Below, one piece after another: positions 1 through 6,821 of a stretch of DNA of 64,000 nt. Position numbers and translations under genes: made by a program. The notes under the pieces were generated by a model. That model was not told the DNA's origin, ran no database searches, and saw only the letters and a list, made by a program, of their open reading frames with translations. The stretch spans positions 124,001 to 188,000 of the forward strand of contig NZ_JPRD01000003.1 in the NCBI RefSeq assembly GCF_000817815.1. The letters run 5' to 3'. Source of the DNA: Vibrio owensii CAIM 1854 = LMG 25443. Lineage in GTDB: Bacteria > Pseudomonadota > Gammaproteobacteria > Enterobacterales > Vibrionaceae. Every line of letters starts with the position of its first letter. Positions within the stretch are counted from its first letter, which is position 1.

Positions 1-171
1 ATCGACGACAGTCATCCCAGATTTCAACAATTTATCTTTCGTTTGGATCTCTTCGATTTTGAAGTAAGCACGAGAACGGTAGCCTTTTTTACGAGCTTCG
101 TTTGCGTATTTATCATCAAAGTGTTCTTTCAACCAACGACCAGAACTAGCCGAATGTTTTTGTTTACTCAT
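1..171 (-). CDS. rlmE: RlmE (FtsJ/RrmJ) 23S rRNA 2'-O-methyltransferase, N-terminal 57 codons
   Basis: The gene is cut by the left edge, so only the first 57 codons are present. They begin [18 protein letters not shown] and contain [11 protein letters not shown] with Lys38, the position of the first catalytic lysine in the E. coli enzyme. RlmE methylates the ribose of U2552 in the 23S A-loop during late 50S assembly. The SAM-binding fold lies outside the window. It is transcribed divergently from yhbY across a 138-bp gap, the same head-to-head pair seen in enterobacteria, where rlmE leads into ftsH. The start at 171 is the only in-frame ATG that gives the family N-terminus. Confidence 0.93.
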   Translation of the reverse strand, partial: MSKQKHSASSGRWLKEHFDDKYANEARKKGYRSRAYFKIEEIQTKDKLLKSGMTVVD

Positions 172-309
172 TTTAATCCCAACAAGGCGTAATTAGGAGC
201 TATTGTTCTAATAGGCTCAACCTATTACTCAATAAATTATAGTCTTCAGCAATAGATGGCGTTAAAATAGCTTTTTTCAACCCTTATTTTAAAGAAAATT
301 GGCCGCGTA

Positions 310-606
310 ATGAACCTAAGCACCAAACAAAAGCAGCACCTAAAAGGCCTGGCTCACAGTTTAAAACCTGTTGTGCTAATGGGCGCAAATGGACTTACAG
401 AAGCCGTGCTAGCAGAAATTGAAATCGCTCTTGACCACCACGAACTGATCAAAATTAAAGTTGCATCAGAAGACCGTGAGACAAAACAGCTGATCATCGA
501 CGCTATCGTACGTGAGACGGGCGCTGAAAAAGTTCAGACAATTGGTAAAGTACTTGTGCTATACCGCCAGTCTGAAGAGCGTAAAATCGAAATCCCACGT
601 AAGTAA
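310..606 (+). CDS. yhbY: YhbY family (CRS1-YhbY/CRM domain) ribosome-assembly RNA-binding protein
   Basis: This 98-residue protein is a single CRM domain with a KH-like fold. The GxxG-type loop is GANG at residues 25-28, in the family context KPVVLMGANGLT, followed by an ELIKIKV strand. YhbY binds pre-50S particles and is thought to help ribosome maturation. Its position between rlmE and greA matches the enterobacterial neighbourhood and links it to ribosome assembly. The length is the usual 97-98 residues. The ATG at 310 follows a poor ribosome-binding site (GGCCGCGTA), but there is no better in-frame start. An intrinsic terminator follows 25 bases after the stop. Confidence 0.95.
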   Translation: MNLSTKQKQHLKGLAHSLKPVVLMGANGLTEAVLAEIEIALDHHELIKIKVASEDRETKQLIIDAIVRETGAEKVQTIGKVLVLYRQSEERKIEIPRK

Positions 607-630
607 TCCCTACTTGCGCAGAGGAAGAAG

Positions 631-657
631 AAAAGGTCGCCATGGGCGACCTTTTTT
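631..657 (+). terminator. Rho-independent terminator of yhbY
   Basis: GGTCGCC at 635-641 pairs with GGCGACC at 645-651 around a 3-base loop. The stem is flanked by A4 on the left and T6 on the right, so it can also work on the minus strand behind greA. Confidence 0.85.
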
Positions 658-674
658 GCATCTACTATTTAAGC

Positions 675-702
675 CTAATTAAAACAGACTGGTTTTAATT
701 AG
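675..702. other. Perfect AT-rich palindrome overlapping the greA stop codon
   Basis: CTAATTAAAAC (675-685) and GTTTTAATTAG (692-702) form an 11-bp perfect stem with a 6-base loop. The greA stop codon (699-701) lies in the right arm. There is no GC core and no U-tract on either side, so it is a poor terminator by itself. It may be an mRNA 3'-end structure. Confidence 0.5.
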
Positions 703-1172
703 ATATACTCAACGCTATCGATTTCGAAGTCTTTCGCACCGCCTGGGGTTTGAATAACGACTTCGTCACCTTCCATCTTACCGATCAAACCACGTGCGAT
801 TGGAGAACTGATTGAAATGCGACCGGCTTTGATATCTGCTTCATCGTCACCAACGATTTGGTACGTTTTCTCTTCTTCTGTATCACAGTCAATTAGAGTA
901 ACCGTTGAACCAAAAATCACTTTACCAGTGTTGTCCATCGTTGTTACGTCAATGACTTGAGCTACAGATAGCTTGTATTCAATATCACGGATTTGTGCTT
1001 CACAGATACCCTGCTCTTCACGAGCTGCGTGGTATTCTGCGTTTTCCTTCAAGTCGCCTAGTTCACGCGCTTCTGCGATTGCTTCTGAAATTTGTGGGCG
1101 AAGCTTTAGTAGACGATCTAGCTCAGTACGTAGCAATTGTTCGCCACGCAGTGTCATTGGAACTTTTTCCAT
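699..1172 (-). CDS. greA: Transcription elongation factor GreA
   Basis: The protein has 157 residues, almost the same as E. coli GreA (158). It opens [19 protein letters not shown] and carries the N-terminal coiled coil up to about residue 75. The acidic tip motif [16 protein letters not shown] gives Asp40 and Glu43, which coordinate Mg2+ in the RNA polymerase secondary channel to stimulate cleavage of backtracked RNA. The C-terminal FKBP-like domain ends in [14 protein letters not shown]. The ATG at 1172 has a GAGG ribosome-binding site seven bases upstream. The 5' leader carries a strong terminator-like hairpin (1206-1237), so expression is probably attenuated. Confidence 0.97.
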   Translation of the reverse strand: MEKVPMTLRGEQLLRTELDRLLKLRPQISEAIAEARELGDLKENAEYHAAREEQGICEAQIRDIEYKLSVAQVIDVTTMDNTGKVIFGSTVTLIDCDTEEEKTYQIVGDDEADIKAGRISISSPIARGLIGKMEGDEVVIQTPGGAKDFEIDSVEYI

Positions 1173-1709
1173 TATATAACCTCAAGGCCAAAGGTGTCTT
1201 TGGACAAAAAAAGCCCACCCAATCATGGTGACTGGGTAGTACGTTCAAAGATTCTGTTTTGATTAGTTTAAACAAACTAGGGTATGAAATCACCTTAATT
1301 CGATTTTGCTGCCTAGTTGTGTGGTTAATAACGCGCCATCAATTGTTTTTAGATTTAACCATCATCGCAATTTATTGAAAAACAACACTGTTCATTACAT
1401 AAAAAACCTCAAGAAAGATAAAAACAAATCAATGTCAGGCTAATGTCATGCTGACACAAACCGTTAAAATACAACCACTTGAGACAAGCAACCACACAAT
1501 TGAACACCGTTCATTAGTTGAATTTATATCATTTTACTAACTCATAAGGAAACTTTAGCAGTAAAACATGTTCGGCAAGTTGTTACGTCATAGCTTTTTC
1601 GAATGTGGGCGATTCTCACGAGTGAAACTATACGCACAACAACAACTTGTGAGAGATAACCTCTCCCCCATAAAACAATGATTATGGACAGCTAACTAGG
1701 ACAAATAAG
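1173..1709. other. Intergenic region between greA and the OmpU porin (537 bp)
   Basis: I see no coding frame with family-like content here. The left part holds the greA leader terminator and an inverted repeat, TAGTTTAAACAAACTA, at 1264-1279, probably in or near the greA promoter. The right part must contain the porin promoter and a long 5' UTR; a small hairpin GAGAG/CTCTC lies close to 1652-1667. In V. cholerae ompU is activated by ToxR through sites upstream of the promoter. The AT-rich stretch 1340-1550 would be the place to look, but I cannot mark a specific site. Confidence 0.5.
1206..1237 (-). terminator. Intrinsic terminator in the greA 5' leader (GraL-like attenuator)
   Basis: On the minus strand ACCCAGTCA pairs with TGATTGGGT (nine pairs including one G-T) around a CCA loop. 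GGGC and seven T residues follow, ending about 34 bases before the greA ATG. This is a full intrinsic terminator placed ahead of the gene. E. coli greA is known to have a leader terminator that yields the short GraL transcripts, so an analogous role is likely, but the promoter position here is not established. Confidence 0.7.
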
Positions 1710-2714
1710 ATGAAAAAGACTCTAATTGCTCTTTCTGTATCTGCAGCAGCTATGGCAACTGGCGTTAACGCAGCTGAGCTTTACAACCAAGACGGCACTT
1801 CTCTAGAAATGGGCGGCCGTGCTGAAGCACGTCTATCTATGAAAGATGGCGACGTAGCGGACAACTCTCGTATCCGTCTAAACTTCCTTGGTACTCAAGC
1901 AATCAACGACAACCTATACGGTGTTGGTTTCTGGGAAGGTGAGTTCACTACAGCTGAAAACGGCGGCGTAGACGGCAACAGCAATCTAGACACTCGTTAC
2001 GCATACGCTGGTCTAGGCGGTGCTTTCGGTGAAATGACTTACGGTAAAAACGACGGTGCGCTAGGCGTTATTACTGACTTCACAGATATCATGGCTTACC
2101 ACGGTAACTCTGCTGCTGACAAACTAGCTGCAGCTGACCGTTCTGACAACATGTTCTCTTACAAAGGCCAATTCGAAAACCTAGCTGTTAAAGCTAGCTA
2201 CCGTTTTGCTGACCGTGAAGAAGTGAACGGCGAGTACACTGACAACGGCGAAGATGGCTACTCTCTATCTGCAATCTACACTCTAGGCGACACTGGTCTT
2301 GACCTAGGTGCTGGTTACGCAGACCAAGCTGACGCGAACGAATACATGCTTGCTGCTTCTTACACTATGAGCGACCTATACTTCGCTGGTGTATTCACTG
2401 ACGGTGAAAAAGAAGCAACATTCAAGAACACTGTAGATTACACAGGTTACGAACTAGCGGGGGCTTACACTCTAGGTCAAACTGTGTTCACTTCTACGTA
2501 CAACAACGCAGAAACTGACGGCGAAACTTCAACAAACAACTTCGCTGTAGACGCGTCTTACTACTTCAAGCCTAACTTCCGTGGCTACGTATCGTACAAC
2601 TTCAACCTAATTGATGCTGGCGATTCAATGGGCTCAACTACTGCTTCTAACTACAAAGCTACTAAAGCTGATGCAGAAGACGAGCTAGCTCTAGGTCTAC
2701 GTTACGACTTCTAA
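1710..2714 (+). CDS. ompU: OmpU-type general porin
   Basis: This 334-residue outer-membrane protein has a signal peptide (1-21, cleavage after GVNA) and a mature start AELYNQDGTSLEMGGRAEARL typical of vibrio OmpU. Alternating beta strands fill the rest and it ends ALGLRYDF, with the terminal Phe recognised by the Bam machinery. It should form a trimeric 16-strand porin for small hydrophilic solutes. In V. cholerae OmpU is ToxR-activated and linked to bile and antimicrobial-peptide resistance; that regulation is assumed here. Codon use is strongly biased (TCT, CTA, GGT, AAC), consistent with very high expression. An AGGACAAATAAG ribosome-binding stretch precedes the ATG, and a terminator follows. 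Confidence 0.93.
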   Translation: MKKTLIALSVSAAAMATGVNAAELYNQDGTSLEMGGRAEARLSMKDGDVADNSRIRLNFLGTQAINDNLYGVGFWEGEFTTAENGGVDGNSNLDTRYAYAGLGGAFGEMTYGKNDGALGVITDFTDIMAYHGNSAADKLAAADRSDNMFSYKGQFENLAVKASYRFADREEVNGEYTDNGEDGYSLSAIYTLGDTGLDLGAGYADQADANEYMLAASYTMSDLYFAGVFTDGEKEATFKNTVDYTGYELAGAYTLGQTVFTSTYNNAETDGETSTNNFAVDASYYFKPNFRGYVSYNFNLIDAGDSMGSTTASNYKATKADAEDELALGLRYDF

Positions 2715-2716
2715 TT

Positions 2717-2765
2717 AAGTCTTAAGACTTGAAGATAAAATGCTCGCACTATGCGGGCATTTTTT
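2717..2765 (+). terminator. Porin 3' end: 14-bp palindrome followed by intrinsic terminator
   Basis: AAGTCTTAAGACTT at 2717-2730 is a perfect palindrome two bases after the stop codon. The terminator is AATGCTCGC (2739-2747) paired with GCGGGCATT (2753-2761), followed by T residues. Two structures in a row may protect an abundant mRNA from 3' exonucleases. Confidence 0.85.
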
Positions 2766-2831
2766 ATATCCAGAATTCTGCGATTTTTCGGTATATACTC
2801 AATTGCATAACTAACCTCACGAACTGTCACT

Positions 2832-4256
2832 ATGCGCTTACCTTGGTCTTTATTACTTTTTTCTAGTCTCGCCCCACTCACATCAATGGCTTATCCTCAT
2901 CAAGAGGTTTTGCCAGAAGGTTCTCGTGTCAGCTTGATTGCTGAAAAGCTCAACGACCAAAGCGAGCTAACTGGTATTCACCCAACCGATCAGTATTTCC
3001 CACCAGCCAGCACCTTAAAAGTGGTCACAGCTTTAGCGGCAAAGCTCGAACTAGGGAATAGCTTCGCATTTCGCACCACATTAGAAAGCTCGAGCTCAGA
3101 TGCTGTACTTACTTTCTCTGGCGACCCAACACTGCTCACTCAAGACCTAAAAACGATGCTGACGCGAGCAAAGAAAAATGGACTAAGCCAAATTAAAGGC
3201 GATCTTTGGTTAGATAATAGCGCCTTTACTGGGTACAACCGCGCTGTAGGCTGGCCATGGGATATTTTGGGGGTTTGTTATAGTGCGCCAGCGTCCGCAA
3301 TCACTCTAAATGACAACTGTGTTCAAGCTTCCATTTACACCAAGAAAAACGGTTCAACGCGAGTTTATGTCCCTGAACATCAACCAATTAATGTCAGCAC
3401 CAGTGTAAAAACCGTCTCTAGAAGCGTTCAGAAGAGCCGTCACTGTGATTTAGACCTTATTGCTAACCCAGATAACAAATATGAACTAACTGGCTGTCTG
3501 GTCGACCGTGGCGACAAGCCCCTTCCTCTTAAATTCGCCGTGCAAGATCCTGAACGCTACACTAGCCAAAAAGTGCAAAAACTCCTTAAACAAGTCGGCA
3601 TTTCATTAAAAGGGAATGTCCGAATTGGTAAAGCTCCAGAAAAACAGCGTAAATTGCTTGCTGTACACAAATCTAAACCGTTGCCGCAACTATTGGATCA
3701 GATGCTAAAACGCTCAGACAACTTGATTGCTGACACGCTGACTAAAACACTTGGCGCAAAGTTTTTTGTTCAACCGGGAAGTTTTACTAATGGCACAGAA
3801 GCCATCAAACAGATCATCTTTGCCAATACAGGTGTCGATATTCGTAATGCAAGATTAGAAGACGGCTCTGGCTTATCACGCAACAACCGAATTTCAGCTA
3901 CTTCGATGGCGGCTATTTTGCGTTACATTTGGCAGCATGAGAAAGAGCTTAACCTGATCGCAATCATGCCTAAGTCTGGTGAGTCTGGGACCTTGCAATA
4001 CCGCAAAAGTATGCGTAAGGCGCCAATTAAAGGGCAGTTGATTGCGAAGAGCGGTTCACTTTACGGAACCTACAACATGGCTGGGTATGGGTTGGATAAG
4101 AATGGTAAACCAAACACGGTCTTTGTTCAGTTTGTCTCGGACTATTTCCCAGAAAAAAGGGACGATAACAAACCTGTTGTCGCCCCTATTACTCAGTTTG
4201 AGACATTGTTCTACCAAGATATTGTGAGCTTTAGTCAGGCAATGCCTAAGAAGTAG
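2832..4256 (+). CDS. dacB: DacB (PBP4) D-alanyl-D-alanine carboxypeptidase/endopeptidase
   Basis: This 474-residue peptidase S13 family protein acts in the periplasm, trimming pentapeptides and cutting DD-crosslinks in peptidoglycan. The signal peptide is about residues 1-20 (ends TSMAYP). The three penicillin-binding motifs are intact: S60-T-L-K63 in PASTLKVVTALA, S295-D-N297 in KRSDNLIADTL, and K406-S-G408 in IAKSGSLYGTYN. The long insertion between the first two motifs is the usual class C domain. In enterobacteria dacB also lies beside greA. The last 22 bases overlap tail-to-tail with the neighbouring mgtE-like gene. Confidence 0.95.
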   Translation: MRLPWSLLLFSSLAPLTSMAYPHQEVLPEGSRVSLIAEKLNDQSELTGIHPTDQYFPPASTLKVVTALAAKLELGNSFAFRTTLESSSSDAVLTFSGDPTLLTQDLKTMLTRAKKNGLSQIKGDLWLDNSAFTGYNRAVGWPWDILGVCYSAPASAITLNDNCVQASIYTKKNGSTRVYVPEHQPINVSTSVKTVSRSVQKSRHCDLDLIANPDNKYELTGCLVDRGDKPLPLKFAVQDPERYTSQKVQKLLKQVGISLKGNVRIGKAPEKQRKLLAVHKSKPLPQLLDQMLKRSDNLIADTLTKTLGAKFFVQPGSFTNGTEAIKQIIFANTGVDIRNARLEDGSGLSRNNRISATSMAAILRYIWQHEKELNLIAIMPKSGESGTLQYRKSMRKAPIKGQLIAKSGSLYGTYNMAGYGLDKNGKPNTVFVQFVSDYFPEKRDDNKPVVAPITQFETLFYQDIVSFSQAMPKK

Positions 4257-5080
4257 TTCACCACAGTAAAGTAGATCCACATCCCTGAGATATCGACAAT
4301 CGATGCTAAGACTGGGCTCACCAATACGGCAGGGTCCAGTTTACAAGCTCGAGCAATAATAGGCAGTAATCCGCCTAGCGTGGTTGAAATGGTCACCTGA
4401 ATAAACAACGCAACGGCAATCGCCAACGCGATATCCTCAAGCGCAAAGCCACCTGTAGATTGCCCGCCACTAAATAGCATGATGCGACCAACCATAACGA
4501 CAGCAATTGCTAGTGCGATAAAAAGAGCGACACGGCTTTCTTTCCATAGCACTTCCAACCATTGGCGCTTCTTAAGCTCACCCGTTGCGAGAGCGCGAAT
4601 GACTAAGGTCGCAGCCTGAGTTCCGGTATTACCACCAGCAGCAGCGATTACGGGCATATACACGGCAAGCAATACAAGTTGACTTAAAGTGTCCTCATAC
4701 TGAGCAATGATCAAACCCGACACTATCCCTAAAAGGGCAAGAGCAATGATCCAACCAATACGCTGCTTCACATGTTCCAACACACTAGTCGATAAGTAGC
4801 CATCTGGTGTATCGACTTCCGACATATGCAAACCTAATTGGTGAGCATAGTGACGAGCACGTTTATCATATCCAGCTTGTTCAAGTTGAGCGATAAGGCT
4901 ATTTACATAGCCAACCGAGCAGTGCTGCAAAATACCAACCGCCTCGTCAATAGGCATGATCGTTAGTAGGTGCAATTGTTGCTCTTGTTCGTATTGCAAA
5001 AAAGCATTACGAGCGGCACCAATCTCCACTTCAGAGAAGTTTGGTGTTGTTTCAATAAAAGTGTTGTTCATTACCGTCAT
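4235..5080 (-). CDS. MgtE-like magnesium transporter lacking CBS domains
   Basis: This protein has 281 residues from the ATG at 5080, chosen because GGGAG lies eight bases upstream; a longer frame to 5125 has no such site. Residues about 1-95 contain a shortened MgtE N-domain-like helical segment (LTIMPIDEAVGILQHC). Residues about 105-281 hold five membrane helices with the MgtE pore signature AAAGGNTGTQAATLVIRAL and an ending DISGMWIYFTVVNYFLG. Classical MgtE channels have about 450 residues with paired CBS domains that sense cytoplasmic Mg2+; these are absent. Gating must therefore differ, or control may lie in the unusually long structured leader. The 3' end overlaps dacB by 22 bp. Confidence 0.85.
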   Translation of the reverse strand: MTVMNNTFIETTPNFSEVEIGAARNAFLQYEQEQQLHLLTIMPIDEAVGILQHCSVGYVNSLIAQLEQAGYDKRARHYAHQLGLHMSEVDTPDGYLSTSVLEHVKQRIGWIIALALLGIVSGLIIAQYEDTLSQLVLLAVYMPVIAAAGGNTGTQAATLVIRALATGELKKRQWLEVLWKESRVALFIALAIAVVMVGRIMLFSGGQSTGGFALEDIALAIAVALFIQVTISTTLGGLLPIIARACKLDPAVLVSPVLASIVDISGMWIYFTVVNYFLGIA

Positions 5081-5253
5081 GGCGAATCTCCCGATTGGCA
5101 TTGGTAACGACCATCGACAACGCACGCAAAAAGCTTTCTACACACCCGACTTGTATAAATACAAATGCAGGACGCGCGAAAACATCAATGCCAAAGCACT
5201 GTCTATTCAGAATTTATGAAGGGAAATAACAAGAAGGAAAAATTAGAAAAGAT

Positions 5254-5391
5254 GCCTCACCACTCAGGTAAGGCGGAGATCGCCAATACCGAAGCGGGTT
5301 ATTTCGCTCCCTTAATCTTACTCACCCAACAACTGGGAGGATGGTCGGTATTGTTCATGTAAATCTCCGATAAAGCTGCTCACGTAGCAGC
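5254..5391 (-). ncRNA. Structured leader RNA of the mgtE-like gene, candidate Mg2+-responsive riboswitch
   Basis: Read on the minus strand, several helices are nested or serial. GCTGCT/AGCAGC forms a hairpin at 5375-5391. CGGAGAT (5369-5363) pairs with ATCTCCG (5280-5274). Inside that, AATACCGA (5352-5345) pairs with TCGGTATT (5292-5285). Then GCCTTACC/GGTGAGGC at 5274-5254 makes an 8-bp hairpin followed by a T-rich run, resembling a terminator. The terminator stem begins at the base ending the long-range helix, so the two compete only slightly. I do not find the M-box conserved blocks as I remember them. The leader is about 300 nt long, well beyond what a ribosome-binding site needs. Confidence 0.55.
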
Positions 5392-5401
5392 GCGCATATA
5401 G

Positions 5402-5430
5402 TAACAAAGTTCGACCATTTTTACAGTCAA
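5402..5430 (-). promoter_or_regulatory. Candidate sigma-70 promoter for the mgtE-like leader
   Basis: On the minus strand TTGACT (5430-5425) is followed after 17 bases by TTGTTA (5407-5402). The -35 is good and the -10 is weak. Transcription would start just before the first leader hairpin. Confidence 0.4.
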
Positions 5431-5460
5431 TCTCGCGTGTATTCACCAAATTTTAATACA

Positions 5461-5483
5461 AAAAAAGCGCCTATAAGGCGCTT
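5461..5483 (-). terminator. Rho-independent terminator of tyrS
   Basis: On the minus strand AGCGCC (5483-5478) pairs with GGCGCT (5472-5467) and is followed by seven T residues. It lies 20 bases beyond the tyrS stop and would also isolate the mgtE-like transcription unit from tyrS read-through. Confidence 0.85.
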
Positions 5484-5503
5484 TCATTTTGAACAGTTAT
5501 TGA

Positions 5504-6691
5504 TTACTTAATAGTAATACGTGCGAATTTACGTTTACCTACTTGGAATACGTAAGTGCCTGCTTCAGGAACAAACTTCGCATCAGCAACTTTCTCGCCT
5601 TCGATCTTAGCTGCGCCTTGCTTAACCATGCGCATAGCTTCAGAAGTTGAAGCACATAGACCCGCTTCTTTCAATAGATTTGCTACTGGCGTGCCAGTCT
5701 CAAAATCAAACTCTGGCATTTCATCAGGAATTTGATTTTTCGCGAAACGGTTAACGAACTCTTGCTCTGCCGCATCTGCATCTGCTTCACTGTGGAAGCG
5801 TGCAATGATTTCTTTTGCTAGCAGTACTTTGATATCACGAGGGTTCTTGCCTGCTTCTACGTCAGCTTTGAACTGTGCAATTTCTTCCAATGGACGGAAA
5901 GACAGTAGCTCGTAGTAGCTCCACATTAGATCGTCAGAGATAGACATGATCTTACCAAACATTTCGCTTGGCGCTTCACTGATACCAATGTAGTTGCCTG
6001 AAGATTTAGACATCTTCTTCTCGCCATCTAGACCAACTAGAAGAGGCATCATCAGTACAACTTGAGGTTTTTGACCGTGAGATTTTTGCAGCTCACGCCC
6101 CATTAGCAGGTTGAATTTTTGGTCAGTACCACCAAGTTCAACGTCCGTTTCCATTGCTACTGAGTCCCAACCTTGAAGTAGCGGGTACATGAACTCGTGG
6201 ATAGCGATTGGTTGACCACCAGCGTAACGCTTTTTAAAGTCGTCACGTTCTAGCATACGAGCAACAGTTTGGTTCGCAGCAAGACGAATCATGCCTTCTG
6301 CGCCAAGCTCAGATAGCCACTCAGAGTTGAACTGAATTTTTGTCTTAGCTGGATCTAGAATTTTGAACACTTGCTCTTTGTACGTTTCAGCGTTGCGTAG
6401 AACGTCTTCACGACTTAGTGGTGGACGAGTTGTGTTCTTACCTGTTGGGTCACCAACCATCGCAGTGAAGTCACCGATTAGGAACGTCACTTCATGACCT
6501 AGTTCTTGGAACAAGCGAAGCTTATTGAAAATAACCGTATGGCCTAGGTGAATGTCAGGTGCTGTTGGATCGGCGCCCAATTTAATACGTAGAGGACGAC
6601 CTTCTTTTAGTTTTGCGATCAGCTCTTCTTCTGGAATCAGCTCTTCAACACCGCGCTTAATCTCGGCTAATGCAGCTTCAATGCTCGCCAT
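5504..6691 (-). CDS. tyrS: Tyrosyl-tRNA synthetase, TyrZ type
   Basis: This 395-residue class I synthetase charges tRNA-Tyr. The HIGH-type motif is HLGHTVIF near residue 50 and the KMSKS loop is intact ([14 protein letters not shown]). The catalytic core runs to about residue 330 and a C-terminal S4-like RNA-binding domain ([16 protein letters not shown]) follows. The HLGH signature and 395-residue length mark the TyrZ branch rather than the roughly 424-residue E. coli type. Vibrios commonly carry both, so this is probably one of two copies. The ATG at 6691 has GGGAG nine bases upstream. It is transcribed divergently from the M23 peptidase gene. Confidence 0.94.
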   Translation of the reverse strand: MASIEAALAEIKRGVEELIPEEELIAKLKEGRPLRIKLGADPTAPDIHLGHTVIFNKLRLFQELGHEVTFLIGDFTAMVGDPTGKNTTRPPLSREDVLRNAETYKEQVFKILDPAKTKIQFNSEWLSELGAEGMIRLAANQTVARMLERDDFKKRYAGGQPIAIHEFMYPLLQGWDSVAMETDVELGGTDQKFNLLMGRELQKSHGQKPQVVLMMPLLVGLDGEKKMSKSSGNYIGISEAPSEMFGKIMSISDDLMWSYYELLSFRPLEEIAQFKADVEAGKNPRDIKVLLAKEIIARFHSEADADAAEQEFVNRFAKNQIPDEMPEFDFETGTPVANLLKEAGLCASTSEAMRMVKQGAAKIEGEKVADAKFVPEAGTYVFQVGKRKFARITIK

Positions 6692-6821
6692 TCTTGTTCA
6701 CTCCCACAGATTTGGCAAAAATATAATAGCTGAACATCTTACTTGAATAGCGATGCATTTTGAAACACGTTAGACTAGGTAGTTGTCAATTTTTACGTTT
6801 AATTTAGTAATCAAGTACCTC

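Larger units (their letters stand above)
5081..5503. other. Intergenic region between the mgtE-like gene and tyrS (423 bp)
   Basis: No convincing protein-coding frame is present. The region contains the leader RNA and promoter for the mgtE-like gene on the minus strand and the tyrS terminator at its right end. Frames on the plus strand here lack ribosome-binding sites and are read across the leader helices. Confidence 0.7.

Noticed and set aside
5254-5391. Canonical M-box (ykoK) riboswitch call
   Set aside because: Gene context fits, but I cannot match the conserved sequence blocks of the class, so only a generic structured leader is claimed.
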